A stretch of DNA of 64,000 nucleotides from Tropicimonas sp. IMCC6043 (lineage in GTDB: Bacteria; Pseudomonadota; Alphaproteobacteria; Rhodobacterales; Rhodobacteraceae), in the NCBI RefSeq assembly GCF_004146235.1, contig NZ_SELO01000022.1:1-64000 (forward strand), in the 5' to 3' direction. Numbering within the stretch: the stretch's first letter is position 1; every line of letters begins with the position of its first letter. The position numbers and the translations under genes are program-made. The notes beneath the pieces were generated by a model. It was not told where the DNA came from. It worked only from the letters and a program-made list of their open reading frames with translations, and did no database searches. Shown piece after piece: positions 47,524 to 58,141 of this stretch.

Positions 47524-48552
47524 ATGAGCGCTTATTACCGACCTATTCCCTGTTTCGACCCGGCCCGGCCGTCCGACGCGCTGCCGCTCGCCGGAGGCTG
47601 GTGCCATTTCGACCGTGTCGAGCGTCTCGCACGCGGAGCGCCGCCCGAAATCCTACACGCAAGCGACGTGCCGGAGGCAGTTCTGGCGCGCCTCACCGCG
47701 CCGCGCGAGGCAATCTGCGGCGTCGGCATGGCGGCGCCTCGGCTTATGGGCATCCTCAACGTGACGCCCGACAGCTTCTCCGACGGCGGGCTGCACGACG
47801 CTCCTGCCGCCGCGCTCGCCCATGCCCGCGCCATGGCGGCGCAAGCGGATTTCATCGATATCGGCGGGGAATCTACCCGGCCCGGCGCCAAGGAGGTCTC
47901 CGTCGAAGAGGAGATCCACCGCACCGCGCCGGTGATCGCGGCGATGCGCGCCACCGGCATTTCCCGGCCGGTCTCGATCGACACCCGCAAGGCCGCAGTT
48001 GCTGCGGCGGCGCTCGATGCCGGGGCCGACATGGTCAACGACGTCTCCGGCCTCGGCTTCGACCCTGCGCTGGCACCCCTCGTCGGAGCGCGCGGCGCGC
48101 CGCTCTGCGTGATGCATTCCATCGCTACGCCCGAGACGATGCAGCAGGATCCGCGCTATGGCGATGTGCTGCTCGACGTCTACGATTTCCTCGAGGAGCG
48201 GGTGGTGCGCGCGGAGGCGGCTGGCATCCCGCGTGCGCGGATCCTCGTCGACCCGGGCATCGGCTTCGGCAAGACGCTGGCGCACAACCTCGCATTGCTG
48301 GCCCGCATCTCGCTCTTTCACGGGCTCGGCTGCCCCATCCTGCTCGGCGTTTCGCGCAAGCGGATGGTCGGAGAGCTGGGGCGGGCGGCGGAGGCCCGCG
48401 CACGCACACCGGGGTCCATCGCCGCGGGGCTTGCCGCGGTGGCGCAAGGCGTGCAGGTTCTGCGCGTTCATGACGTGGCCGAGACGGCGCAGGCGCTGCG
48501 CCTGTTTTTGGCGGCAACAACCGGGCAGCGCCCCGAGGAGGACGAGGCATGA
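47524..48552 (+). CDS. folP: Dihydropteroate synthase
   Basis: The 342-residue enzyme joins dihydropterin pyrophosphate and p-aminobenzoate in folate synthesis and is the sulfonamide target. It has [62 protein letters not shown] and late [14 protein letters not shown] with the pterin/PABA-site residues. An N-terminal extension of about 75 residues precedes the core. It overlaps glmM by 4 bp (ATGA). Confidence 0.95.
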   Translation: MSAYYRPIPCFDPARPSDALPLAGGWCHFDRVERLARGAPPEILHASDVPEAVLARLTAPREAICGVGMAAPRLMGILNVTPDSFSDGGLHDAPAAALAHARAMAAQADFIDIGGESTRPGAKEVSVEEEIHRTAPVIAAMRATGISRPVSIDTRKAAVAAAALDAGADMVNDVSGLGFDPALAPLVGARGAPLCVMHSIATPETMQQDPRYGDVLLDVYDFLEERVVRAEAAGIPRARILVDPGIGFGKTLAHNLALLARISLFHGLGCPILLGVSRKRMVGELGRAAEARARTPGSIAAGLAAVAQGVQVLRVHDVAETAQALRLFLAATTGQRPEEDEA

Positions 48553-49892
48553 GCAGGAAGCTCTTCGGCACAGACGGCGTTCGCGGCACCGCCAACACCC
48601 ATCCGATGACCGCCGAGATGGCGCTCCGGCTCGGCGCCGCCGCCGGCAGGTATTTCCGCCGCGACCAGTCGGCCGCCCATCGCGTGGTGATCGGCAAGGA
48701 CACCCGCCTCTCCGGCTACATGTTCGAGACTGCGCTGACCGCCGGGCTCACCTCGACCGGCATGAACGTGCTGCTGCTCGGCCCGGTGCCGACCCCGGCA
48801 GTGGGATTTCTCACCAAGTCGATGCGCGCCGATCTCGGCATCATGATCTCGGCCTCCCATAACCCGGCGCATGACAACGGCATCAAGTTCTTCGGCCCCG
48901 ACGGCTTCAAGCTCTCCGACGAGGCGGAGGCGGAGATCGAGAACCTGGTCGAGAGCGGCGTCGTCGCCGCGAAGGCGATGAATATCGGCCGCGCGCAGCG
49001 TATCGACGACGGCCGCTTCCGTTATGTCGAGCGCGCCAAGCAGAGCTTTCCGAGCGACCTGACGCTGAACGGGCTCAAGGTGGTGATCGACTGCGCCCAT
49101 GGTGCGGCCTACCGGACCGCGCCGGCGGTGCTCTGGGAACTCGGCGCCGACCTCGTGGAGATCGGCGTCGCGCCCAACGGCCTCAACATCAACGACCGCT
49201 GTGGCTCGACCCATGTCGCCACCGCGGCCGAGGCAGTCAAGGCGCATGGTGCGGATGTCGGCATCTGCCTCGACGGCGACGCCGATCGGGTGATGATCCT
49301 CGACGAGCGGGGCCAGGTGGCCGATGGCGACCAGCTGATGGCGCTGCTGGCGACGCGATGGGCCGCCTCCGGAAGGCTCCGGGGCGGCGCGCTGGTGGCC
49401 ACGGTGATGTCCAACCTCGGCCTCGAGCATTACCTCTCGGGGCAGGGGTTGGCGCTCGAGCGCACGCCGGTGGGTGACCGCTACGTGGTCGAACGAATGC
49501 GCGCGGGCGGCTGGAATCTCGGCGGTGAGCAGTCGGGGCATGTCGTGATGACCGATTACGCGACCACCGGCGACGGGCTGATCGCGGCGTTGCAGTTCCT
49601 CGCCGCCATGGCCGAAACCGGCAAACCCGCCTCGGCGCTGGCGCGCAGCTTCGAGACCGTGCCGCAACTCCTCAAGAACGTGCGCTATGAGGCGGGCAGC
49701 GCGCCGCTCGAGGCTGAGGCCGTTCAGGCCGCGATCGCGGATGCCGAAGCGAAGCTCGCCGGCAACGGCCGGCTGCTGATCCGCAAGTCCGGCACCGAGC
49801 CGCTGATCCGGGTGATGGCCGAGAGCGAGGACCCGCAGCTCATGCAGCGGGTCGTCGACGAAATCGTCGGCGCGGTGGAAGAGGCCGTCTGA
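48549..49892 (+). CDS. glmM: Phosphoglucosamine mutase
   Basis: The 447-residue enzyme converts glucosamine 6-phosphate to glucosamine 1-phosphate for peptidoglycan and LPS. It has [18 protein letters not shown], the phosphoserine loop [21 protein letters not shown], the metal loop [16 protein letters not shown], the sugar loop [13 protein letters not shown] and the phosphate-binding [15 protein letters not shown]. The folP-glmM overlap is the arrangement also seen in E. coli. Confidence 0.97.
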   Translation: MSRKLFGTDGVRGTANTHPMTAEMALRLGAAAGRYFRRDQSAAHRVVIGKDTRLSGYMFETALTAGLTSTGMNVLLLGPVPTPAVGFLTKSMRADLGIMISASHNPAHDNGIKFFGPDGFKLSDEAEAEIENLVESGVVAAKAMNIGRAQRIDDGRFRYVERAKQSFPSDLTLNGLKVVIDCAHGAAYRTAPAVLWELGADLVEIGVAPNGLNINDRCGSTHVATAAEAVKAHGADVGICLDGDADRVMILDERGQVADGDQLMALLATRWAASGRLRGGALVATVMSNLGLEHYLSGQGLALERTPVGDRYVVERMRAGGWNLGGEQSGHVVMTDYATTGDGLIAALQFLAAMAETGKPASALARSFETVPQLLKNVRYEAGSAPLEAEAVQAAIADAEAKLAGNGRLLIRKSGTEPLIRVMAESEDPQLMQRVVDEIVGAVEEAV

Positions 49893-49928
49893 GCGGCGGC
49901 GCCGGTCACGAGACCCGCGCGGCCCGCG

Positions 49929-50720
49929 TCACTTCGGGAACAGGAATGTCACCTGGAACCGCGCGCCCCAGCCCTCCGGCCCGTTCTCGGGTGCGTCGGC
50001 CCAGTAGCGCGTTCCGAGCGAGAGCTGCACGGGCTGCTTGCCGAGCTTCACGATCTGGCCGACCATGACATTGATCGGCACCGACCATTCTTCTGCCACC
50101 CAGTCATAGGTGGATTCCGTGTTGATCGTGAAGGAGGTCGCCTTCTTCGTCGTGAAACTCAGGAATGGTTGCGCGTAGAACTGGTTGATCTCGCCGTCCT
50201 CGTCGTTGTCGGTGACCGACCAGAGCTGGCTCACCAGCGCGCCATAGGTCCAGCCGCTGCTCTGCTTGAGAACGACACCGGTAAGGCCCGCTCCCCATTG
50301 ATCGGTTCCCAGATCGTCTGTTGCCGTCGGCAGCAGGAAGACCGGGCCCGCGCCCCAGATCAGGCCGCCGGGGCCGGGCGCCTTGGGCGAGAAGAAGAAG
50401 CTCTGCGTCGTCGGGCCGAACCCGATCTGGCGGCCAAAGGCATCCGAAATGTTCTGGTTGTAGACCGGAAGGATCGTCCGCGAGATCAGGTTCCAGTTCT
50501 CGCCGATCGAGATCGGGATCACCGGCTGGATATTGAGGTAATATTGCTCGCCCTGGCCGCCGGGATAGCCCTGGTTGTAGTTGAACTGGAGCGGCACCGA
50601 GATCAGGTCCGCGACCGGGTTCGACAGCTTCTTCGACAGGTCGGCGCTGTCGTTGCCCTGCGCGAGCGCCGAGGTTGCGATCAGAATGGCGGCGGCCGTG
50701 GTGGCGAGTCGGTTGAACAT
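49929..50720 (-). CDS. Outer-membrane beta-barrel protein (transporter-like)
   Basis: The 263-residue protein has a signal peptide (MFNRLATTAAAILIATSALAQG) and alternating beta-strand segments ending with FQVTFLFPK, whose terminal aromatic pattern fits outer-membrane insertion. SNPVADLISVPLQFNYNQG and WGAGPVFLLPTATDD recall a family often annotated as transporter or neuromedin U-like protein. Substrate unknown. It is convergent with glmM. Confidence 0.75.
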   Translation of the reverse strand: MFNRLATTAAAILIATSALAQGNDSADLSKKLSNPVADLISVPLQFNYNQGYPGGQGEQYYLNIQPVIPISIGENWNLISRTILPVYNQNISDAFGRQIGFGPTTQSFFFSPKAPGPGGLIWGAGPVFLLPTATDDLGTDQWGAGLTGVVLKQSSGWTYGALVSQLWSVTDNDEDGEINQFYAQPFLSFTTKKATSFTINTESTYDWVAEEWSVPINVMVGQIVKLGKQPVQLSLGTRYWADAPENGPEGWGARFQVTFLFPK

Positions 50721-50922
50721 GGCGGGAACTCGAAATGATGCAGGTCACGCGAAGTAGAGGACATCCGCCGTTCGGAGTCCAGCAAAGCCCGCGCCGACCT
50801 GCGCGGCCGGCACTATCCGGTCGCCGCTGTCGCGTTCTTCTGTCATGCTCCTTGCCAACAGCTCCGCGCGCCGGAGACGGCGGAGGACGCCGCCCGGGTC
50901 CGGGGCAGGAAAGGATTTTTGG

Positions 50923-51906
50923 ATGAAACTCTACGAATGCCCGTCCTGCGGGGCGACGGTCTACTTCAGCAATTCCGTCTGCGGCAATTGCGGCGCGCAT
51001 ATCGCCTACACCCCCGAGGCCGATGCGATCGTGGCGGCCGCCAACACCTGTTCGAACCGCGACAGCATCGGTTGCAACTGGGTCGCCGGGGATCCGGACG
51101 AGCCCCTGTGCCACAGTTGCCAGATGACCGACGTCGTGCCCGATCTCTCGATCGACCCGAATCGCGCGCTTTGGGCCGAGGGCGAGGCAGCGAAACGCTG
51201 GGCGCTGGCGACGCTGGCCCGCTGGGGCTGGTTCGGCCCGGACGATCCCGGCCCGCTCCCGTCCTTCCACTTCAAGTCGGAGCGAACACGAGACGGGCAG
51301 GCGCAAGTGACCATGGGCCACGCCGAGGGCGTGATCACCCTCAACGTCGCCGAGGCGGACGACGCGATCCGGGTCCGGAACCGCGAGATGCTGGACGAGG
51401 AATACCGCACGATGCTCGGCCACCTGCGGCACGAACTGGCGCATTTTCTCTTCGACCGCTTGAGCGATGCGCCCCGGTTCACCGAGGCGTTCCGCGCGCT
51501 CTTCGGCGACGAGCGGGCCGATTACGGGGCGGCGCTCGAGCGTCACTATGCCGAGGGCCCGCCGGCCGGCTGGCGGGAGCGCCATATCACGCCCTATGCC
51601 AGCGCCCACCCCCATGAGGACTGGGCCGAGACCGTGGCTCACATGATGCACCTGACGGATATGGTGGACAGCGCCGTGGCGGTCGGGATCGGCTGGCCGT
51701 CGGTCTACGCGCCGCCGGCGGATGCCTATGCCACGACAGAGTCCGACGCGCTGATCCATGTCGCGGTGGATCTCGGCCTCGCGTCGAACCAGCTGACCCG
51801 GGCGATGGGGCTCAACGATCTTTATCCCTTCGTGCTCACCGATACCGTCCGGGACAAGCTGGAATTCGCCCATTTCTGGCTGAATCGACGTGCGCGGATG
51901 GCCTGA
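50923..51906 (+). CDS. Putative zinc-binding metallopeptidase with N-terminal zinc ribbon
   Basis: The 327-residue soluble protein starts with a zinc ribbon (YECPSCGATVYFSNSVCGNCG), continues with CSNRDSIGCNW and CHSCQMTD, then has a peptidase-like domain with LGHLRHELAHFLFDRLSD (HExxH-type motif) and HPHEDWAETVAHMMHLTD. This fits a DUF-type bacterial zinc peptidase family. No signal peptide, so cytoplasmic. ATG 50923 follows GAAAGGA and is the family start. Role unknown. Confidence 0.85.
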   Translation: MKLYECPSCGATVYFSNSVCGNCGAHIAYTPEADAIVAAANTCSNRDSIGCNWVAGDPDEPLCHSCQMTDVVPDLSIDPNRALWAEGEAAKRWALATLARWGWFGPDDPGPLPSFHFKSERTRDGQAQVTMGHAEGVITLNVAEADDAIRVRNREMLDEEYRTMLGHLRHELAHFLFDRLSDAPRFTEAFRALFGDERADYGAALERHYAEGPPAGWRERHITPYASAHPHEDWAETVAHMMHLTDMVDSAVAVGIGWPSVYAPPADAYATTESDALIHVAVDLGLASNQLTRAMGLNDLYPFVLTDTVRDKLEFAHFWLNRRARMA

Positions 51907-52002
51907 CCGCCGGATTGTGGAACATCTGCCACCATCGCATCTTTGCCCGGCCGTGGCGGGCGGGGCCAATCTTCACGGTGAAAGCGGTATCACAAATGCA
52001 GA

Positions 52003-52022
52003 AGGGGCGCCGAAGCGCCCCT
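52003..52022. terminator. Bidirectional terminator between the zinc peptidase and ilvC
   Basis: AGGGGCGC (52003-52010) pairs with GCGCCCCT (52015-52022) around CGAA, which reads TTCG on the ilvC strand. A second 7-bp hairpin (52027-52033 with 52043-52049) lies toward ilvC. It should end both convergent genes; T-runs are weak. Confidence 0.7.
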
Positions 52023-52080
52023 TGCAGACCGGCAGCGGAGCCGCCGGTCGGTCTTGCCACGCGTCAGCCGCGGCTGCGGA

Positions 52081-53142
<1,062 letters not shown>

Positions 53143-53239
53143 TCATAGGTCTTTCCGCGGAATAGACGTTTCGATTTTGTATGAAATGCGCTATTAGCAG
53201 TTAGATCCATTCGTCATATCAGATCTTTCGGGGAATTTC

Positions 53240-53695
53240 ATGCTAGACGAGCTCGACCGGCGCATCCTACGCCATCTCCAGCCGGATCCCGCGCGCTCCA
53301 TGGCCGACCTCGCCGAGGCTGCGCGCACCACGCCGGCGGTCTGCTCGCGCCGCCTCGCCCGGCTGCGCGCCCGCGGCGTCCTGCGCGGTCAGGCAGCGGT
53401 AATCGACTGGCATGCGCTTGGCTACGAGGTTCACGTCTCGCTCCGGGTCACCCTCGACAAGACCCAGTCGAATGCCTTCGACATCTTCCTCCGGGAAGCG
53501 AAGACCGTCCCGGAAGTACTTGAGATCCAGACCTTCCTTGGCGTGGTCGATGTCCGCCTCGTGGTCATCGCCCGCGACATGGCGCATTACCAGCACCTCT
53601 ATCGCGCGCGGATCCTGACGCTGCCGCATATCGCCGATATCGAGGCGCTGGTGCATGTCGCGGAGATCAAGTCGGGCGAGGTGCTGCCGCTGTGA
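53240..53695 (+). CDS. Lrp/AsnC family transcriptional regulator (first of tandem pair)
   Basis: The 151-residue protein has an N-terminal helix-turn-helix (LDELDRRILRHLQPDPARSMADLAEAARTT, CSRRLARLRARGVL) and a C-terminal RAM ligand domain (VTLDKTQSNAFDIF, VLEIQTFLGVVDVRLVV). It overlaps the next Lrp gene by 4 bp and is divergent from ilvC across 136 bp, so it may control branched-chain amino-acid synthesis; inference from position. Confidence 0.9.
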   Translation: MLDELDRRILRHLQPDPARSMADLAEAARTTPAVCSRRLARLRARGVLRGQAAVIDWHALGYEVHVSLRVTLDKTQSNAFDIFLREAKTVPEVLEIQTFLGVVDVRLVVIARDMAHYQHLYRARILTLPHIADIEALVHVAEIKSGEVLPL

Positions 53696-54147
53696 TCGAG
53701 ATCGACGACACGGATCGCAACCTGCTCCGGGCGCTGTGCGAAGATGCGACGCTCGGCACCGGCGAACTGGGCCGACGGCTCGGCCTCTCGCAGCCCGCCA
53801 CCTGGCGCCGGGTGAAACGGCTGACCGATGGGGGCGTGCTCGCGGGCCGCCGGCTGCTGCTCGACCGCGAGGCGCTCGGCTTCGGTGTCACGGTGTTCCT
53901 TGGCGTCAAGCTTGCCACCAAGGGCCGGGTGTCGCTCGACGAGTTCGAGCGCGCCGCCGCGGCCATCCCGGAGGTCCAGACCATCGAACATGTGCTCGGC
54001 CTCTACGACTATCGCCTCCGCGTCGTCGCCCGTGACCTCGCGGATTTCGAACGCGTCCTCCGCCGCCGCATCATGACGCTTCCCGGCGCCGGCAATGTCG
54101 AGGCCAATGTCATGCTCAGCGAGGAGCGGTTGCCGGGGCCGATCTGA
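53692..54147 (+). CDS. Lrp/AsnC family transcriptional regulator (second of tandem pair)
   Basis: The 151-residue protein has IDDTDRNLLRALCEDATLGTGELGRRLGLS plus PATWRRVKRLTDGGVL (helix-turn-helix) and a RAM domain with VQTIEHVLGLYDYRLRVVARDLADF. A GTG start overlaps the previous stop (GTGA). Together the two genes could make a heteromeric regulator. Confidence 0.9.
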   Translation: MIEIDDTDRNLLRALCEDATLGTGELGRRLGLSQPATWRRVKRLTDGGVLAGRRLLLDREALGFGVTVFLGVKLATKGRVSLDEFERAAAAIPEVQTIEHVLGLYDYRLRVVARDLADFERVLRRRIMTLPGAGNVEANVMLSEERLPGPI

Positions 54148-54254
54148 TGCCTGAAATTCGTCTCGAATTGGCGGAAGTGAGCGGTCCGGCGGTTACCCTC
54201 CCTTAGCTATTCCCCGCCTAGGCTCACGCCAGGCGAGCGGCGAACGGAGCGTGC

Positions 54255-54983
54255 ATGATCCGTCGACGGCAGGACATCTGGCGGCATGCGATCGCCACCG
54301 CGGTCGTGGTGGCCTCCGCGGTTGCTGTGTTCGTTATGATTCTCGCGCCGCGCTCGGACTGGGCGACCGATATTCCGAGCTCCGTGGTCTTCGCGACGGC
54401 GATGAGCCTAGCCTTCGCGGTCTTCAACGGACGACAGATCCTGCGCAACCATGATCTCGCTGTGGAACTCACCCGGATGCTCGAGCGGGACAGGCTGACC
54501 GACGTCGCCACGCGGGAGTATTTCTACAGGCGCATGGCGGAGACCCCTGGGGCGCACGGCGTGTTGCTGATGATCGACATCGATCATTTCAAGGCGATCA
54601 ATGACGGCTTCGGGCATGTGACGGGCGACCGCGTGATTCACCACGTTGCCCAGATCCTGCGCCGGAACTGTCGGCCGGAGGACATCGTCTGTCGTTTCGG
54701 CGGCGAAGAATTCGTCGTCTTCCTGCGCGGCGTCGGCGCGGAGAGCGGGTTTGCCGCCGCGGAACGGCTGCGCCGCGTGATTGCCGCAAGCCCTCTGACG
54801 CATGAAGACATGGAGCTGCGGGTGAGCGTCTCCGTCGGTGGTTCCCTGACGAATCGCGGCGACGCGGTCGACAGTGCCATCAATGCGGCCGACGCTGCGC
54901 TCTACAAGGCGAAGGAGCTTGGCCGGAACCGGTCGGTCATGAGCTGGCTATCGCCGGAGGTCCCTGCGCGGCGCGCCGGCTGA
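54255..54983 (+). CDS. Membrane-bound GGDEF protein (diguanylate cyclase)
   Basis: The 242-residue protein starts with two hydrophobic segments (about residues 11-30 and 42-57) and a coiled linker, then a GGDEF domain: RDRLTDVATREYFYRR, MIDIDHFKAINDGFGHVTGDRVI, the active site CRFGGEEFVVFLRG, and ADAALYKAKELGRNRSV. RPED lies 5 residues before GGEEF, a normal inhibitory I-site. It probably makes cyclic di-GMP. No sensor domain beyond the membrane part. Confidence 0.92.
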   Translation: MIRRRQDIWRHAIATAVVVASAVAVFVMILAPRSDWATDIPSSVVFATAMSLAFAVFNGRQILRNHDLAVELTRMLERDRLTDVATREYFYRRMAETPGAHGVLLMIDIDHFKAINDGFGHVTGDRVIHHVAQILRRNCRPEDIVCRFGGEEFVVFLRGVGAESGFAAAERLRRVIAASPLTHEDMELRVSVSVGGSLTNRGDAVDSAINAADAALYKAKELGRNRSVMSWLSPEVPARRAG

Positions 54984-55068
54984 CACGGGGCGTGCAGACG
55001 CTCACCGGTGCTGGTCCGCCGGAGTCGCGCGAGACCATCGGCTTATCCGGGACGCACGCTCTTGTTCT

Positions 55069-56277
55069 CTATCGCGGCGACCGCCCCATGCCGGCCCGCA
55101 TGACCGCGCGGCGCAGGCCGGAGAGGTCATGCACGGCCTTCATGCCCGCCAGCCGCAGCATCTGAACCTGCGGGTTGGGCGAGCGGGTGACGCGGTTGAA
55201 GAGGTCGATCGCCTGCACCCGGCGGCGAATATCGGCGCCGCGGCGGCGGTCGTATTCGGCCAGCATCTTCGGTTGCCCGAGCCCGTCGCGGCCGGCGACC
55301 AGCGCGAGATCCCGGAGCAGGATAAGGTCGCCCATCGACGTGTTGAGACCTTGCGCACCGATCGGCGGGATGACATGCGCGGCCTCGGCCATCAGGGCGA
55401 CGCGTGGCGCGGTGAGTTGCTCGGCGCGCTGGCTGATGATCGGCCAGAGCCGCCGCTCGGACTTCAGATGCAACGGCCCGAGCATGTAGCAGGAGCGCTC
55501 GGAGGCCCGCGCCTCGAAGGCGGTCCGCTCCATAACGGCCAGTTCCTCGGCCCGTGGCCCGCGGTTCATCCAGACCACCGCCGAGGCCGGCTGGCCGTCA
55601 AGATCGGGCAGCGGCACCAGGGTGAACGGGCCGCCCTGGTTGTAGATTTCGGTGGAAACATTGGCATGTGGCTTGGGGTGGCCCACGACGAAGGCCAGCG
55701 TCTTCTGGCCGTAATGCGTGGTTCTGAGTCCGATACCAGCCGCCTCGCGCACTGCCGAGCCGCGGCCGTCCGCTCCGATCACCAGCTTCACGGCGACCGA
55801 GTTGCCGTCGGACAGCCGCACGATCGCGCCGCTGTCGCGCGCCACCATCGAGGTGAAGGACGTGCCGAAGCGGAGTTCGACGCGTGTCTCCTGCGCCAGG
55901 ACGCGCGCAAGCCCTTGCAGGACACGCCAGTTCATCAGGTTCCAGCCGAAACTGCGCTCGCCGAGGTCGGTGGCGAGGAACTCCCGGCTGTCGCGGATCT
56001 GTGGCGGCCAGTTCACCGTGTCGACCACCCTCAGGACGTTGAGCGGCGTCGCCGAATCGGCAAGCGCGTCCCAGAGGCCGATCTCCTCGAAGAGCTGTCG
56101 GGCCGGTTGCAGGAAGGCGGTCGAGCGCAGGTCGGACCCTGCCGCGTCGGCCTCGGTGACCGGCGGCTCGGGCGAGACCAGCAGCACGCGGAACCCCGCA
56201 ACACCCAGAGTCAGCGCCGCGGTCATCCCGGCGATACCGCCGCCGGCGATGAGGATGTCGGTCTCGCTTCGTGCCAT
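55069..56277 (-). CDS. ubiH: UbiH/UbiF/COQ6-family FAD hydroxylase
   Basis: The 402-residue flavoprotein monooxygenase would hydroxylate the ubiquinone ring. It has the FAD motif DILIAGGGIAGMTAALTLGVAGF, the DG-type motif KLVIGADGRGSAVREAAGI (NADPH/FAD), and the late VALMAEAAHVIPPIGAQGLNTSMGD, the GD motif with an unusual AEAAH for GDAAH. Which ring position it oxidises cannot be told. Normal length. Confidence 0.85.
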   Translation of the reverse strand: MARSETDILIAGGGIAGMTAALTLGVAGFRVLLVSPEPPVTEADAAGSDLRSTAFLQPARQLFEEIGLWDALADSATPLNVLRVVDTVNWPPQIRDSREFLATDLGERSFGWNLMNWRVLQGLARVLAQETRVELRFGTSFTSMVARDSGAIVRLSDGNSVAVKLVIGADGRGSAVREAAGIGLRTTHYGQKTLAFVVGHPKPHANVSTEIYNQGGPFTLVPLPDLDGQPASAVVWMNRGPRAEELAVMERTAFEARASERSCYMLGPLHLKSERRLWPIISQRAEQLTAPRVALMAEAAHVIPPIGAQGLNTSMGDLILLRDLALVAGRDGLGQPKMLAEYDRRRGADIRRRVQAIDLFNRVTRSPNPQVQMLRLAGMKAVHDLSGLRRAVMRAGMGRSPR

Positions 56278-56357
56278 GGTCGGGCCCTCCTGCGGGGGGA
56301 TTTAGGGCGCAAGCCCTGCCCGATACAAGCGTCAAACCGTCCCGGAGCCGCGGGCCG

Positions 56358-56600
56358 CTATTGTCCGACCGAGATCACCACGAGAACGGCGAGCGAGGCG
56401 AAGGTGAGCGCGACGAAGACGAGGCCGATGCCGACCATCCCCATGGTCAGGCCGACGAGCACCGCCACCACCAGCAGCACGACGACGAGAGCAAAGAAGG
56501 CGCCTTCGCCTGTATCCATCTTCAGGCCCTTCCAGCCGCGGTCGCCGGTGAAGGGTTCCGGGGTCTCTTCCGGGGTCGGGTGGGAATCGGTATCGCTCAT
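56358..56600 (-). CDS. Small membrane protein with two hydrophobic segments
   Basis: The 80-residue protein has an acidic/Pro-rich start (MSDTDSHPTPEETPEPF), then GWKGLKMDTGEG, and two adjacent hydrophobic helices (FFALVVVLLVVAVLVGL and IGLVFVALTFASLAVLVV). ATG 56600 is preferred over 56630 because GGAGG lies upstream. No family recognised; common type in Rhodobacteraceae. It lies directly downstream of the HAD gene region on the same strand. Confidence 0.7.
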   Translation of the reverse strand: MSDTDSHPTPEETPEPFTGDRGWKGLKMDTGEGAFFALVVVLLVVAVLVGLTMGMVGIGLVFVALTFASLAVLVVISVGQ

Positions 56601-56705
56601 GTGATCCTCCATGAAATCCGGTTCGGCCAAGACTAGCGCATCCGCCGCCGGCCTGTCCGGCGCAACATGCCGCAGGTCCGCTGTTTTCGCGGACGCGTGC
56701 CCGGT

Positions 56706-57353
56706 TCAGCCTCTGGTGAGCTTCGCGAGAAAGCCGGCGAGATCGTCGGTATGGTGATGGATATGCGGGGCCGGCGCAGGGATGGGCGCGACATGCACCG
56801 TCCGCATGCTCATCGCGTGCGGCACGGCGAGGTTGCGCGGTTCGTCCTCGAACATCGCCGCGCTTGCCGGGTCGAGCCCGTCGGCGGCAAAGACCGCCTC
56901 GAAGGCCTCGCGGTCGGGCTTGGGGTGGAATCCGGCCTGTTCGACGCCATAGACCGCGTCGAAGAGCCCGCCCAGTCCCCGCGCGGCAAGCACGCGCTCG
57001 GCATAGGGGCGGGAGGCGTTGGTATAGACGATGCGGCGGCCCGGCAACGCCCGGAGACCGTCGGCAAGCGCGCTGTCCGGGACCAAGTGGCCGAGGTCGA
57101 TCTCGTGCACCTCGTTGAGATAGGACGCGGGGTCGACCGCGTGGAGGCGCATAAGGCCCGCCAGCGTCGTTCCGTGTTCCTTCCAGTAGAGCTTGCGCAG
57201 ACGGTTGGCTTCGTCCTCCGCGACACCGAGTTCGCGCATCACCCAGGCGGTCATCCGGACCTCGATCTGGTCGAAGAGCCGTGCCGCGGGTGGGTAAAGC
57301 GTGTTGTCGAGGTCAAAGACCCAGGTGGTGACGTGGGAGAATCCGTTCTGCAT
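56706..57353 (-). CDS. HAD-superfamily pyrimidine 5'-nucleotidase-like protein
   Basis: The 215-residue protein has HAD motifs: WVFDLDNTLYPPAARLFDQI (motif I), RIVYTNASRPYAERVL (motif II), GVEQAGFHPKPDREAFE (motif III Lys) and AAMFEDEPRNLAVPHA (motif IV). This matches the SDT1-like/pyrimidine 5'-nucleotidase group. ATG 57353 is chosen because the open frame beyond it is antisense to the GntR gene. Confidence 0.9.
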   Translation of the reverse strand: MQNGFSHVTTWVFDLDNTLYPPAARLFDQIEVRMTAWVMRELGVAEDEANRLRKLYWKEHGTTLAGLMRLHAVDPASYLNEVHEIDLGHLVPDSALADGLRALPGRRIVYTNASRPYAERVLAARGLGGLFDAVYGVEQAGFHPKPDREAFEAVFAADGLDPASAAMFEDEPRNLAVPHAMSMRTVHVAPIPAPAPHIHHHTDDLAGFLAKLTRG

Positions 57354-57482
57354 GGCGCGGACACTAGGTGCGTCGCCGGGCCCGCGCAAGGCGGGCGCGC
57401 AGCCGGCTTCTTGAATACAGGAGCGGGTGATATAGCTTGGGGCGCGCGCGGTCCGATGTCCGTGTCCCGGGAAGGAAAGACG

Positions 57483-58133
57483 ATGCCGAATGACAAGCCG
57501 CTGCAGCGGGACGCATACGACATGATCCTCGAAGCGATTGATGTCGGGGTCTACAAGCCCGGCGACCGGCTGGTGGAATCGGAGCTCGCGGAACGGTTCG
57601 GTGTCTCCCGCACGCCGATTCGCGAGGCCCTGCAACGGCTTGAGACTCAGTCGCTTCTGGCACGCGACGGGCGCAGCCTGATCGTCGCGTCGCTCGACCA
57701 CAACCAGCTTGCCGAGCTTTACGTCGTGCGCTCCGAGCTCGAGGGGCTGGCCGCGCGGCTGGCGGCGCGGCACGCGGCGGCCGAGGAGATCGAGGTGCTG
57801 GAGCAGATGATCGAGTCGGATCGCGCGCTGGTGGGCGATCCGCCTGCTCTGGCGCGTGCCAACCGGCGCTTCCACCGCCAGATCCACCTCGCCTCGCACA
57901 ACCGCTACCTGGTGCAGCAGCTCGACCTCGTTTACCGCTCGATGGCGCTGATGGCGACGACCTCTCTGGCCGCTGAGGGCCGAGGTGCGACGGCGATGGC
58001 GGAGCATTCGGCGATCCTGGCAGCGATCCGTGCGCGTGACGAGGCGGCGGCCTATGCCGCGCTCAAGGCGCATATCTCGAACGCCTTCATTCAACGGCTG
58101 AAACAGGACAGCGAGGCCTCGGCGGCGCTCTGA
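57483..58133 (+). CDS. GntR-family regulator with FCD ligand domain
   Basis: The 216-residue regulator has a winged helix-turn-helix (YDMILEAIDVGVYKPGDRLVESELAERFGVSRTPIREALQRLE) and an FCD domain (ELYVVRSELEGLAARLAA, HRQIHLASHNRYLVQQL, EHSAILAAIRARDEAAA) with His residues for a metal or acid ligand. ATG 57483 follows GAAGGAAAG. It is divergent from the HAD gene; its target is unknown. Confidence 0.92.
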   Translation: MPNDKPLQRDAYDMILEAIDVGVYKPGDRLVESELAERFGVSRTPIREALQRLETQSLLARDGRSLIVASLDHNQLAELYVVRSELEGLAARLAARHAAAEEIEVLEQMIESDRALVGDPPALARANRRFHRQIHLASHNRYLVQQLDLVYRSMALMATTSLAAEGRGATAMAEHSAILAAIRARDEAAAYAALKAHISNAFIQRLKQDSEASAAL

Positions 58134-58141
58134 CCCGCAAC